Shown here: positions 1 through 10,500 of the stretch, one piece after another
Layout: each line of letters starts with the position of its first letter
How positions within the stretch are numbered: position 1 is the stretch's first letter
NCBI GenBank assembly: GCA_022828595.1
Contig: JAKGHH010000003.1
Coordinates: 15,748,934-15,812,933, forward strand
DNA from: Nelumbo lutea
Lineage: Eukaryota > Streptophyta > Magnoliopsida > Proteales > Nelumbonaceae
Length of the DNA: 64,000 bases
Direction of reading: 5' to 3'
Made by a program: the position numbers and the translations under genes
Notes under the pieces: generated by a model
Database searches by the model: none
Told to the model about the DNA's origin: nothing
The model's input: only the letters and a program-made list of their open reading frames with translations

Positions 1-1650
1 ATAGGTCCAGCTGCAACATTAAGCCAACGTCACCGCTCATCTTATATGGGCCTTAGTGCAGATTCGAAGAGGGTTTTGTAAATTTTAAAGTCTATCAACC
101 TCACTAAACCCTTCGAAACGAAAACGCAAAACCCTTTCCAATTTTCATTTTCGTCGTATTTAAGATTACGGTGGATTATATTTAAAATCTGTATCTAACT
201 TCTGGAAAAACTTTAGTTGTTGGGGGCCAACATCATGCCAACAGTATGATGTTGAGAGAATTTCTAAAAACGCCATGTTACTATGAGAATTGGATAAATT
301 AGTAATTACATTTTAATTTTTTTTTTACTAAAAACCAAACTATGGGCATGAATAGGTGAATTGTCCAGAAGGTGCTCAGCCCTGAAACTGTCTTAACAGC
401 CTATGCTGTTGAGCCCCAACAGCCAAAGTTAGCTCTTAAATTTCTATTATTTATTTTTTATATATAAATAATAAATAAATAAAATAACATGAATAAATAT
501 AAAAATTTTCAATTATATGTAACAATATATAAACTATCAATTATATTTCATATAAAATTCAAAATATTATTAAATTTAATACCTAATAAATTAAATTCAT
601 ATTCTTTCCAACTGTAAGGTCGATGAGGGTTAGGCTTTAATATCGTAACATAGTGGTACATGTACCCATATGGAATGTACAACCCCAAAACCCATTCATC
701 CAACACCAAAAGCTGTCTTTCAATCAAAAACACGACCCCGCCATTTGAATAAAAACATATATGATATACCTACCAGATAGGATAGAAATTGTCATTCTCT
801 CTTTAACTACAGCAAAATTAACATGAGATACAAGATACATAGTCTGGATCTGTTCTTCACATAGCACATGCCTCACACCAACGTTACAGTATGTTTTGAC
901 CGCACATCAGAAACATCTCCCATGTTTGTATTTATTATTCATGCGAAATATTCACAATAGAAAGTGGAATGTGGCTGTGAGGCGCAAATCCCAATTCCAA
1001 GATATAATCATTGAAAACCAAATCATTCTGCTAAGGTGAAGGGCTAGCTAGAAATAGAGTAAACCTAAGAGTGATTGAGTAGAACTACGTTACCCTTCAA
1101 TTAGAATGGCCCACTTTTACCGAGTTTGGATTTGATCCTCACAGAACCATCGTTCACACCGTCATTACAGCCTTTTGCATCAGTGCATTTAAAATATCTC
1201 GATACTTGTTTGTTTTTCTCAAAGGCAGATGTTCCCAATACAGCTGCAATCGTGAGAGGATGGTTTTGCGAGGAGTGAAGACCGAATCCGATTTCTTATT
1301 TATACTCTTGTTATAAACACGTGTCATGTGGATCCGTGTTTTGGTTCAGATCTGCTATTAAGTCATCGCGCATCAGTCATCTTATAAGTAGAATATATTT
1401 TTCAGCCACATCATCGAAACATCATGAGACGAAAAGGAAATCATTCATTCAGCTCTAGCTAGAGTGCAAACGAGATAGAATAAAAAAAAGCATAAGTGAT
1501 GGAGATGCAGTAGAAATTTCAGGACTACCCATCATTAATACAGGGGTAATTTTGTCCACCAACAGAAGACGGAAAATATAAGTCAAAACATAAATTTTCC
1601 AATAAAAACACAGACGCACGCTGGTGTGCCGTGAGAGTAGAGGAGTGTAC
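1..1650. other. Intergenic DNA and promoter side of the PDLP-type gene
   Basis: I see no gene here. The stretch from about 430 to 600 is very AT-rich. The last few hundred bases are the likely promoter of the downstream DUF26 gene. A perfect palindromic G-box core CACGTG lies at 1318-1323 inside AACACGTGTC, an ABRE/bHLH/bZIP-type site about 330 bases before the start codon. Its use as a regulatory site is inference. Confidence 0.45.
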
Positions 1651-2643
1651 ATGGATTCTGTTCATTCTCTCGATTCACTTGTTCTCTCATTATTCCTCTT
1701 CCTCTACTGTTGCAACTCACCAGCCTCCCCTCTCCCTTCTCTTCTAGCTCTGAACTGCAACCCACCACCTACCAACAACACCTCAACAGACAATAAAGCC
1801 ATCGAAGCCCTCCTCCATAATCTAACCACTCAAGTAACAAAGACGTCGTTCGCGATCTCCACTGTGAGTCTCAATGCAAACCGATTTGACGGGCTCATGC
1901 AGTGCCGACTCGATCTCTCCCCAACAGCTTGCGCCCTCTGTGTTCGATTCGCTAAACGCTCCATCTCCGGGGTATGCCCGAGCTCCGAGGCTGTCACCGC
2001 TTGGTTTGACGGTTGCTACCTTCACTACTACAACCATTACAAGTTCTCTCGCCGAATTGGCATTCCAGTGTCGTCCCAGTCGAGCCAGATTTATGTCATG
2101 GACAGGGCTAAGTTTCAACTGGCCCTTCAGACTCTCCTCTTGCAGCTTAGAGCTGGAATCAGTCTTCCCTCGCATCTTGGGTTTTTCAATGGAAAGATTC
2201 TATATGGAGCCAACAGCAGTAGGGTCTACGCGCTTGCGGAATGCATTCGGTCAGTGCCGCTGAAGGAGTGTGAAGTCTGTATGGATAAGGGAATAGAAAA
2301 GCTTTATGAGTGCTGTGGTGGTAGGGAGGGAGGGGTTGTTGTAGCTGGTGATTGTGTAATTCGATTTGAGACGTACCAGTTCTTCTCAGGTCAAATGTTT
2401 TATGCCGGTGGGTCAGATTCCGGTGGTTGGTCAGGAATCGTGAGTTATGATGAGAGTGAAAACGGTAATGGTTGGCAGGGTCTTAAAGTCAAAGTAGCCT
2501 GGGGATGGTTTGTTGGAGTTGCTTGTCTTAGTGGGCTTGTTCTGGGAGCTTGGTTGTTGAGAAGAAAGGTTGTGAATAGAGCTAAGGTAGGCATAGCAGG
2601 GACTGAGAATGGTGACAAAGTAGAATGTAAAGTCGTGGCTTGA
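1651..2643 (+). CDS. Plasmodesmata-located protein-like double-DUF26 (Gnk2) membrane protein
   Basis: This is an intronless gene of 330 codons. I chose the Met at 1651 rather than an in-frame Met at 1624 because it is followed directly by a hydrophobic signal peptide (residues about 1-26). Two DUF26 (Gnk2, cysteine-rich receptor-like secreted) domains follow. Each shows the diagnostic C-x8-C-x2-C motif: C85-C94-C97 and C198-C207-C210. A single membrane helix lies at about residues 282-303, followed by a short basic tail of about 27 residues with no kinase domain. Signal peptide, two DUF26 domains, one membrane helix and a short tail is the architecture of plasmodesmata-located proteins (PDLP), which sit in the plasma membrane lining plasmodesmata and influence cell-to-cell movement and callose. 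The family assignment is firm. The plasmodesmal location and the subgroup are inferred; it could be a CRRSP of another subgroup. No frame defect is visible. Confidence 0.9.
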   Translation: MDSVHSLDSLVLSLFLFLYCCNSPASPLPSLLALNCNPPPTNNTSTDNKAIEALLHNLTTQVTKTSFAISTVSLNANRFDGLMQCRLDLSPTACALCVRFAKRSISGVCPSSEAVTAWFDGCYLHYYNHYKFSRRIGIPVSSQSSQIYVMDRAKFQLALQTLLLQLRAGISLPSHLGFFNGKILYGANSSRVYALAECIRSVPLKECEVCMDKGIEKLYECCGGREGGVVVAGDCVIRFETYQFFSGQMFYAGGSDSGGWSGIVSYDESENGNGWQGLKVKVAWGWFVGVACLSGLVLGAWLLRRKVVNRAKVGIAGTENGDKVECKVVA

Positions 2644-3686
2644 AAAGACTGGTGATTGTACGTTTAGTGATGATTATTATGGCACTGTCTGTTTGCAATG
2701 CAATTTCATTTGCATGTACTAATACAAATGGATGGGAGTGCAATGTGCAAATGAGAATTTTGCAAAATTTGGGTTTTTTTTTCTTCAACTTTTACATTAT
2801 TCTGCTTTAATTTTTCATTTTAGTTCATTGCACTCCAAATACCAAATAAACGGAATAAAGCGAAACCTTTTAGGTGGAAACAAACAAGGCCTAAGGTGTA
2901 AATTGACTGAGTCGATTGTATTTTGAAGAGGACAAGTTAATTAAAAGCAAGTTCATTCACTCTTCTAGCTTTTAGTTATAATTGATTGTTTTGATTATTT
3001 TTATTATGGCGGAAGCCAAGAATAATAACTTGCAAACTAGTCAAAATGAGATAATATGAAAGAACAATGTATATATAGGAAATGCAAAATTATCATACCA
3101 GCTATATTGCTAAAATAATGAATCAATAACAAATTAAGAAGTAAGCATAGGCAATTGAAACACGGAAGACATAATTATATTCTACAGGTTTCCTGATTAT
3201 ATTCCCAAGAAGGTATAAGTCAATGTTTATGCAAGGTTCAAAATTTAGATACAGTATGCCTAATATTCAGTATCTTTTTGGTTCTAATGCACTTATTGAA
3301 AGGGTGTTTTCAATAAACTTTTTTTAGGAAAACTAAAACGTATAAAAAAGCCCAGGTGAAACTTAAAAAATAAAAAATAAATAAATAATGCAAGGTTTAA
3401 AGTATTGATACACCCCTTCTAAACTAACACATATTGGGGTGTATGGATATTTTGAACCGTGTGTGCATGTATGGTTTTGCTTTTACAAAACAACAACAAT
3501 TAGGGTTTTAGCCCTTGGGTTTTAATTAAGAAGATGTTGAGTTGTTAGAGGCTATTAAATTCCTTATCATAGTAGAAACGAACTGTGTTTGGTTATCAGA
3601 AAAATAAAAAATAAGAGATGAACAGAAATTTAAGTGAAAAGATATTACAAAATAACGAAACAGATTTTTTTAGGTTGAGAAAAAAC
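2644..3686. other. Spacer after the PDLP-type gene, no gene seen
   Basis: This is the 3' flank of the DUF26 gene followed by AT-rich sequence. I see no coding region, RNA gene or recognisable repeat in it. Confidence 0.5.
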
Positions 3687-3873
3687 AACTCAGGATCACT
3701 TGCCCACAAGAACTCTGCCCACATCTACCCATAATACACTATCCCCGTGAAATGAGAACATCACTCCATATGTAATACTATGTAGGAGAATGAGATGTTT
3801 TCCACATGTGACTGCTATTTTATGTAGATAGACTTGGGCAGAATTTGTGTGAACAGGAGATCAAGACTCAGAA
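3687..3873. mobile_element. Short foldback MITE (family A)
   Basis: The two ends are imperfect inverted repeats. The left arm holds CTCAGGATCACTTGCCCACA and the reverse complement of the right arm has the same order of blocks (GATC, TG, CACA, TCTGCCCA, TCTA). The unit is about 187 bp with no coding capacity. A related foldback lies at 63436-63618, whose left arm starts with a near-identical CAGGATCACCTGCC block. The superfamily is not determined, and I could not fix a target duplication. Confidence 0.6.
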
Positions 3874-4622
3874 AAAACATGCATGGAGGAAAAAAGGTTA
3901 GAAACAGCCGCCACAACTACCAAAAAAAAAAAAACAAAGACCAGAAAGGAAATTAAAAATATTTAGGACTATGGTTTTTATTTTATTTTATTTTTTGGCA
4001 AAAAAAGGGAGATCTATTACCAACTTACCTAGGAGAACCTCAGTTTTTAATATTAGAAGTCATATTTTAGAGTCTAAAATGTAAACCGATTTAATCCTAA
4101 ATTTTGGAGCCTACAATAAATCAATAACCAAGCAAGAGTCTACCAATATAACTGAAAAAAAAAAAATCTGTAAGGATCTTTGGCCCTTTTTGGGGATGGG
4201 AGGGAGGGGATATATACACATTTCAAAAAAATCTCCCCACCTGATTTGAGTCCCACCTATGAGAACTGGGAATCTTTTAGGTGGTGTCCCAACTTACCAA
4301 ATCCTATCCTTAATAAAGTTGAAACCTCTACTCGTAACCGTGTCCCAACCCAAGTTGTTAAACCTGGAAAGCACGATCTCTACCGCATTCGTTCTGAGTA
4401 AACTATTTGAAATGTTTACTTTTACAATACTTGTAAGATAGTCAGAAATATCAAATATTTAATCTTTTTACACGTGGTGGAAAAGAAAAGAAATGGGGTA
4501 TATTGGTCGTCATTTAGAACCAACCAGTGGATCCGGAGTCTGATCGAGGCCAAGTAGCCAATTCAGTGATGACTTGAGCTAGGCAGCCTAGGGTCAAGTG
4601 TATCTTTTCACTATTTCTTTCT

Positions 4623-4730
4623 TAGGTAAATTATAAAGACCTTCTATTATGAGGTCAGTGACTAAGATCCCCCTATACTTTTTTCTGCGATAAATACCCC
4701 TTAAACTTTGAGCATTCATCAAATATATTT
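4623..4730. mobile_element. Single terminus of a long-TIR element (family B)
   Basis: The segment reads GGTAAATTATAAAGACC, then runs of CCCCCTATAC and ACCCCTTAAACTT. This is the same phrase order as the terminal repeats of the long-TIR elements at 40853-42400 and 60989-63325. Only one end is recognisable here, so it is either a degraded copy or a solo terminus. Confidence 0.5.
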
Positions 4731-5069
4731 GAAAAAGATTTTATTGTTGCAGTTATTATATTTTGTAATTCTTAAATTGTCATTATCATAATTTTTTGGA
4801 TAATTTTACTCATATTATTATTTACTCTTAGCTTACAAACAAAGTCCCCACTTTCTTCTCCACTATGCCGAAGCATGTGGAGCTTTACATGCCGAAGCAT
4901 GTAAAGCTGCCACCCTCACGTATAGATCTGGGTATTGTCCATGATGTATTTTTGAAGATTGATCAGATCATCAACTCAAAACACACAACAATCACTTTCT
5001 ATCTCCAGTGATTTTGGTATTCACATAAGTTATACAATAAACAACTTGCCTGTTCCTGTACTCTCTTAG

Positions 5070-5188
5070 GCTATGTTTGATTTAAAGGAAAAAGTAGGGA
5101 AAGGAAAGAGAAACTTTTATAAATCTGGTATAGGTTTTTCTGCATCTCCCTTCCTTTCTCTACTCTTTCCTTCAAACCAAACATAGTG
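5070..5188. mobile_element. 119-bp MITE with about 45-bp terminal inverted repeats
   Basis: The left end CTATGTTTGATTTAAAGG and the reverse complement of the right end (CTATGTTTGGTTTGAAGG) match at most positions and continue as purine-rich arms (GGGAAAGGAAAGAG and AGAGAAAGGAAGGG). A 4-bp repeat TTAG flanks the unit, but I do not regard it as a secure target duplication. Confidence 0.65.
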
Positions 5189-5881
5189 TTAGTGTGGGAT
5201 GGGGTGCTCTTCCATTCACTGTTTTACACGTTATTTATCTACAACAGTCAAGTCTCATACAGGTGAGGCTGATTGCCCCTCCCGTTATACTTTTATTTAT
5301 ATAATATAAAAATTAAAAATAGATTTAGCTGATCAGTTCGACAAAGAGGACAAAAGAAACAGGAGAAAACATTAAAGAAAAAACCCTAATTATTTCTTCG
5401 AGTAAAGAGAAACCCCTTTTTTTTTAATTCAAAACTTCATACATTGTACCACAAAAGCTCTATGTTTAATCTCCTTAATCATTGCAAACATGGTTTTATA
5501 TATAGGTTCTGCTGATCAACCTTTAGCATTTTCAAATCGCTGACAAGAAAAAAGCAATTGGAATCGCGTTTTCTTCCTAATCGAACAAGTCAATTTATTG
5601 TGATGTTATTAAATAATAAAAAAAGAAAAAAAAACAATTAATAAGGTAATTTCTAAGTCAATGATGTATATATATATATAAACATACATTATCAATTTCT
5701 AGTGTGCTGATTGATTAACCCAAACCTGACCTAGAGTTGGGCCTAACTTCAATGCATCAAATTTTACTGTGGACCAAGTTTAGATTGAATATTTCAGACC
5801 TGATCTCGGACATGGGCTCGACTTGGGCTTCAGGCCCAATTCTTATGATTGGATCTGGATTGTGGTAAAAATCGGCCCATT

Positions 5882-5948
5882 GAACTTGCACCCCTAAGGC
5901 TTTTTTTTTTTTTTTTTTTTTTTTTTGCGATTGTGAACTTGCACCCCT
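5882..5948. repeat. Poly(T) insertion flanked by a 14-bp direct repeat
   Basis: GAACTTGCACCCCT occurs at 5882-5895 and again, identical, at 5935-5948. Between the copies lie only a few bases and a run of about 26 T. A poly(A)/poly(T) tract bounded by a perfect direct repeat of this length is the footprint of LINE-machinery (target-primed) insertion, here of almost nothing but tail. Confidence 0.6.
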
Positions 5949-6286
5949 ATTGCACTCCATTTGGTAGAGGTGTTAATATAAATCATGAAAAGTTTACATC
6001 AATAAAATTTATGTAAAACTTTCCCTTCTTCTCTATCGAAATAAAAACTTGTTTCATCTCCTCTCTTCTTCTCACCGGATATAATACAACGGTCACCTCA
6101 CGTCTACCTTCCCTATCGTCAGTCGATCTCTTGCGACTCTACCTACAACAAAAATGTGTCTGATAATCTGCAATTGTTCTTCCGCCATGCCCAGTATGAA
6201 CCTTTTGTTGATTATCAAATGAAATGGATACAGATGGGTATGCTAATCCGGTCTCCGTTTGCATTCACCTAAACAGGCGTGTGATT

Positions 6287-6656
6287 TAGGGGTGAGCATT
6301 ATTCTTAAAACCATTAACCTAATCGAAAATTTCAGTTTTGGTTTTTCAGTGTTTGGGTAATTCGGTTTGATTTTCAGATTTAGAAATTCGGTTAACCAAC
6401 AGTATGTAATATATAATATATAATATATAATATGATATATTTATATTTTAATATATTATAATGAAATTAAATGTCATAATATATATTATAGGTATAATAT
6501 ATAATATTATATATTAATTAAATTTGGTCTTTAACTAAAAACCGAACCAATAATTTCAGTTCGGTTATCTTGGTTTTATTGTAACTCGGTTTTCATTTTT
6601 TAATTTCAATTTATTTGGTTCGGTTTTTAACCGAACAAACTGAATGATCACCGCTA
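6287..6656. mobile_element. 370-bp hAT-type MITE with target duplication (family C)
   Basis: The ends are TAGGGGTGAGC... and ...GATCACCGCTA, which are imperfect inverted repeats. A perfect 9-base direct repeat CGTGTGATT lies at 6278-6286 and 6657-6665; hAT elements make 8-bp duplications, so one base is probably chance. The interior consists of AT-rich phrases of the AACCGAA/TTCGGTT type. A sibling copy lies at 49414-49796. It is non-coding. Confidence 0.75.
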
Positions 6657-6750
6657 CGTGTGATTGATTTCCACGGTACATATTTGCATTTACTCCACTA
6701 TCAAATACGGCCTAAGGCCCTAACAACAAGTTTGGGTTGTAGTTGTAGCG

Positions 6751-7234
6751 AGGGATGCAAACAGATCAAATCATATTTGAATTAGGGTAATTCAAATTCG
6801 ATCTGACATTGTCCATGTCGGATCCAATATGATCAAATCTGGTAGGACTCGATTTGGATTTGAATCCTATCAGTAAGTCAAGTCTTCGAATATGATCCAA
6901 TCCAGCTTGTTTTTCTTTAAAAATCAATAAATTATTAAAAGAAAATTTAAATATACTAATTTAAATAACACAAAAACAAAAATACAAATATTTTTTAAAT
7001 TATTTTCATCATATATATACATGCTTTTATAAAAAAATAAATAATATAATAAATTTATAAAAAAATAACGTATATATGTATTATATATATGTATACTATA
7101 AATATAATATACATCAGATAGAAATTATCCGAACCCCACCCGATTTTTAAGCGGATCCTATTATTCGATCCGTTCCGAAAATCCGAACAGGATGATCCGA
7201 ATTCGACCAACTAGCATCGAATCATTTACACACC
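6751..7234. mobile_element. MITE-like element with GATCC/GGATC-rich arms (family D)
   Basis: The left end GGATGCAAACAGATC and the reverse complement of the right end (AGGTGTGTAAATGATTC) form loose inverted repeats. Both arms are filled with GATCCGAA-type phrases around an AT-rich core. A short TAGCG motif is present on both outer sides (6746-6750 and 7235-7239), a possible remnant of the target duplication. It is non-coding. Confidence 0.5.
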
Positions 7235-7355
7235 TAGCGCAGGGAGTCTAAAAAATAAAACGTTTTCAAACTACATTATTAATAATATCCTTCCACAACC
7301 CGAAAATTTGTGTCGCACACCTGTTACGGGGGTAGTATGTGTCAGACCGTGACAC

Positions 7356-7431
7356 TCCGGCGTTACCGGGATCTGAACCCGGGTCTCCTGGGTGAAAGCC
7401 AGATATCTTAACCAGGCTGGACGACAACGGA
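7356..7431 (-). tRNA. tRNA-Glu(TTC)-like sequence, probably a pseudogene
   Basis: On the minus strand the sequence starts TCCGTTGTCGTCCAG. It has a normal anticodon arm (CTGG stem, loop CTTTCAC, anticodon TTC) and a strong T arm (CCGGG...CCCGG with GTTCAGATC). This is the plant tRNA-Glu pattern. The 3' acceptor strand reads TAACGCCGGA where CAACGGA would pair with TCCGTTG, so two extra C residues interrupt it, and the D-loop is enlarged. It is therefore more likely a pseudogene or tRNA-derived relic than a working gene. It lies 140 bases before the HGH1 start codon, on the opposite strand. Confidence 0.6.
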
Positions 7432-7570
7432 GCTATGAGCAACGACATATAAATATTTATGATATAATATCTTTTAATCTTTTCGTCTCTTCGGCCACTT
7501 CAAAACCGATGTTCCAAGGGACTAAAATACAGTTAAATACTACTATTACCGAAAGAACACTGTAACAGCA

Positions 7571-10500
7571 ATGGCGACGGAGCTCGAGGAATTGTTAGGC
7601 TTTCTATCATGTCCTTCCCCACAGGTAAGTTTCTGTTACTCAAGAGTTTATCAATTAATTCCATGAGAGTTCCGTTGTGTTTTCTTGATTATTCTCCGAC
7701 CAATCTCTTTCATGGTTTAAGTAAAAAAATTACAGAATCTAAATCCATTTAATTAGAACTCCTACCGATTTTAACCAGTTATTGGAGAGAACCCATACAA
7801 GTTAGGTTGCATTTGGAATGAAATGTCCACCACATGAGCACATTAGGCTGACTTTGAGACTTCCTACCTTACCCTGATAGTCCAGACACGAACGTTGAAG
7901 CTTATGTTCATCGAATCCACTAGATAGAAGCTGGAACCGGTTCTGGTTTATATTGAGGCTTATGTTTTCAACATCTATGGAAATTTTGAAGTTAAGCAGT
8001 TCTCGTCTTTACTTAGCCGCTATGTTTCATTTTGAGAAGGCTTATGTGAACCGCTGAACCTGTTCTAGATGAACGTTAATCGTCAAAAAATCATATTTGA
8101 ATGGCTTGCTCATTGAAGTGGATATATTCATTTTGTATCTCTGACCAGGCGGACGAATCTCTATATGATTCATTTTTCATATGATCGATTTATGATTGTA
8201 GGGTTTTCTTTTTTACTGCACTAATTGTAAAAGGATGTACAGATAAAAAAAGCAGCTGTTGATATAGTTCGGGATTTAACTGGTTCCGATGATGGCATGC
8301 TGTCTCTTTCACGCTACTCGGAGATTCTGCTACCTTCACTCTCCCGTCTATTAGGTGAAAAGAAGGTGCTTTGAGCTGCTTCCTGTTTCATTTCCAAAAG
8401 GAATTGTGAGGTTCTTTTATATTGAGAAAATGTTAACTGAACTTCAAAGCATTGCAATTTTAGGTTAAAGACAACATATTCATATAACTGAAGAATAAGA
8501 TTTACAAGATAGAAAGCCACTGCGCCAACCTACCTAATCATAAAGTCACTATTAGTGAGCCATGGTGCAGGAAACTAACATTACATGAACGTTCCATTGC
8601 TTATATTTTTAAGAACTGTCAAAATAATATTTTAACCTACAAGGGTTCATTTTTGTTGCCAACCTTTCAGGATGTTTCAGAGCGGGCAGCTGAAGCTCTT
8701 GTAAATCTTTCACAAATTTCAGAGCTATCAGCAAAGATGGTTGCGATGGGGATGATTAAAACAGCTATGGAGATGCTATATAAACAAGATTGCAGCATTG
8801 CTCGATTATTGATTATGCTTCTAGTTAATCTTACACAGTCGGATGCGGGTATTGCATCTTTTCTTCAGGTGTTGTTATTGATTTCCCGAAGTTCATGCTA
8901 TGTTGCCAACGTTCATGTAATTAGTACCAGAAGCATGTTTAAAATTTAATACATTAACAAGTACAGTATTCAATGCTCCTTACCTTATAAGCCAAGATAA
9001 GAAATGAGTATGAATATGTTTTCAATTTTGACAGCAGCAGGAGCATGCTCTTGTTATCTACAATATGCAATTTTTTTTTTTATTTCTTTTAATTGGGAAC
9101 ATGCTGTATTATGATTTCATGCTCTTCAGACCGGAGATGACAAAATAGAAGGATTATATGTTATGAAGCTTGTGAGATCATTCTGTTCTTCATCAAGTGA
9201 AATGAGAGGTATATTTAATGGCACCTTACTTTTTCCTATTTTTGATTGATAACCCCTCTATTTATTTTAGTGCTTGTAATATTTTAACAATAATTAGTTT
9301 TGCATTCGTTGTCTCAAGAAGGATTCATACTTCGGACTGGGGCTCAAGTTATTCTACCTTGAACTAATAATTAGTTTAATATGCCTGGTTGAATTCTTGC
9401 TCTGTTTTTTTGGTTATTTTCTTTCCCGTTCTTGTTTTTGTTGCTCCTATTATTAAATTTTTGGCAACATTTGGGATCTATCATACCTAACATAGGTGAG
9501 GAGGTGATGCCACAATTGAAGCCCCCACCACCAGGTGGCCAAAAAGAGGAAAATAGTAACACCTTCACATAATATTCATAATGTATTGTTATTACTGTAA
9601 TTATGTCCCCTATTTTTAAGGTCTGACCTTCTGTTTCCTTCTATTGCATATGTTTCAGAAGATCCCTTTGAACATGTTGCTTCCATACTTGTGAACATCT
9701 CAAAGATGGAAGAAGGAAAATTCTATTGGACCCTAAGAGAGGACTTTTAAAACAAATTATTCGACAGTTTGATTCAGCAAGTCCATTGCGGAGAAAGGGG
9801 GTATGTTTGAGAAGTATCTTCTGGTGGCAGGATATCACAAACTAATTTGCCTTTAAGTTCTTTGACTTTGCTTGTTATCATTTTGTGTTTCTATTTCTGG
9901 GTACATACAACTAGTAGCCATTTTTTGTGTTATTTTCTTTGTGTAGTTGTATAGAAGTACAAAGTAAAAGTTTATAGAAACATAAAGGTTTATCGAGTGG
10001 AAACCTTTTTAGCCTTTTTTGCTGAAGGTCTGGTGTTCTCCTTTCCTTTCATTTTTCTTCTCTTTTCTTTTCTTTTTAATTTTTTAACCTATACAAAATG
10101 AAGGAAGAGGTATAAAGGATCCAACACTTCGTTGGTGTAATATTAGTGCTTGTTCAAAATGTTTAGTTTTGTCTTATAACCTGCACTTTTAGAAACTCTA
10201 TCCTAATTGTAGGTTGAGATCACTTTAAATCGCATTCCTGTTCCTTGATTTTTGAAGGAGATTCAGCTCATGCCATTAGATAAGAAAAAGGACTGCTTGA
10301 GAACTCTTTGAGGGCTATCCATTACCTTAACAAAATTAGAGATAACATATCATAGATGCCAGTACAAATTTAGTGGGTTTCTATAGAACCCGGTCCAATT
10401 GTTGATGCATAAATTAGAGTGGATGTGGGGAGTTTCTTTTCTTAGTACTTATAACTATGTCTAATACTTTTTTAGGATAGATCCCCATTCAACACCTTTG

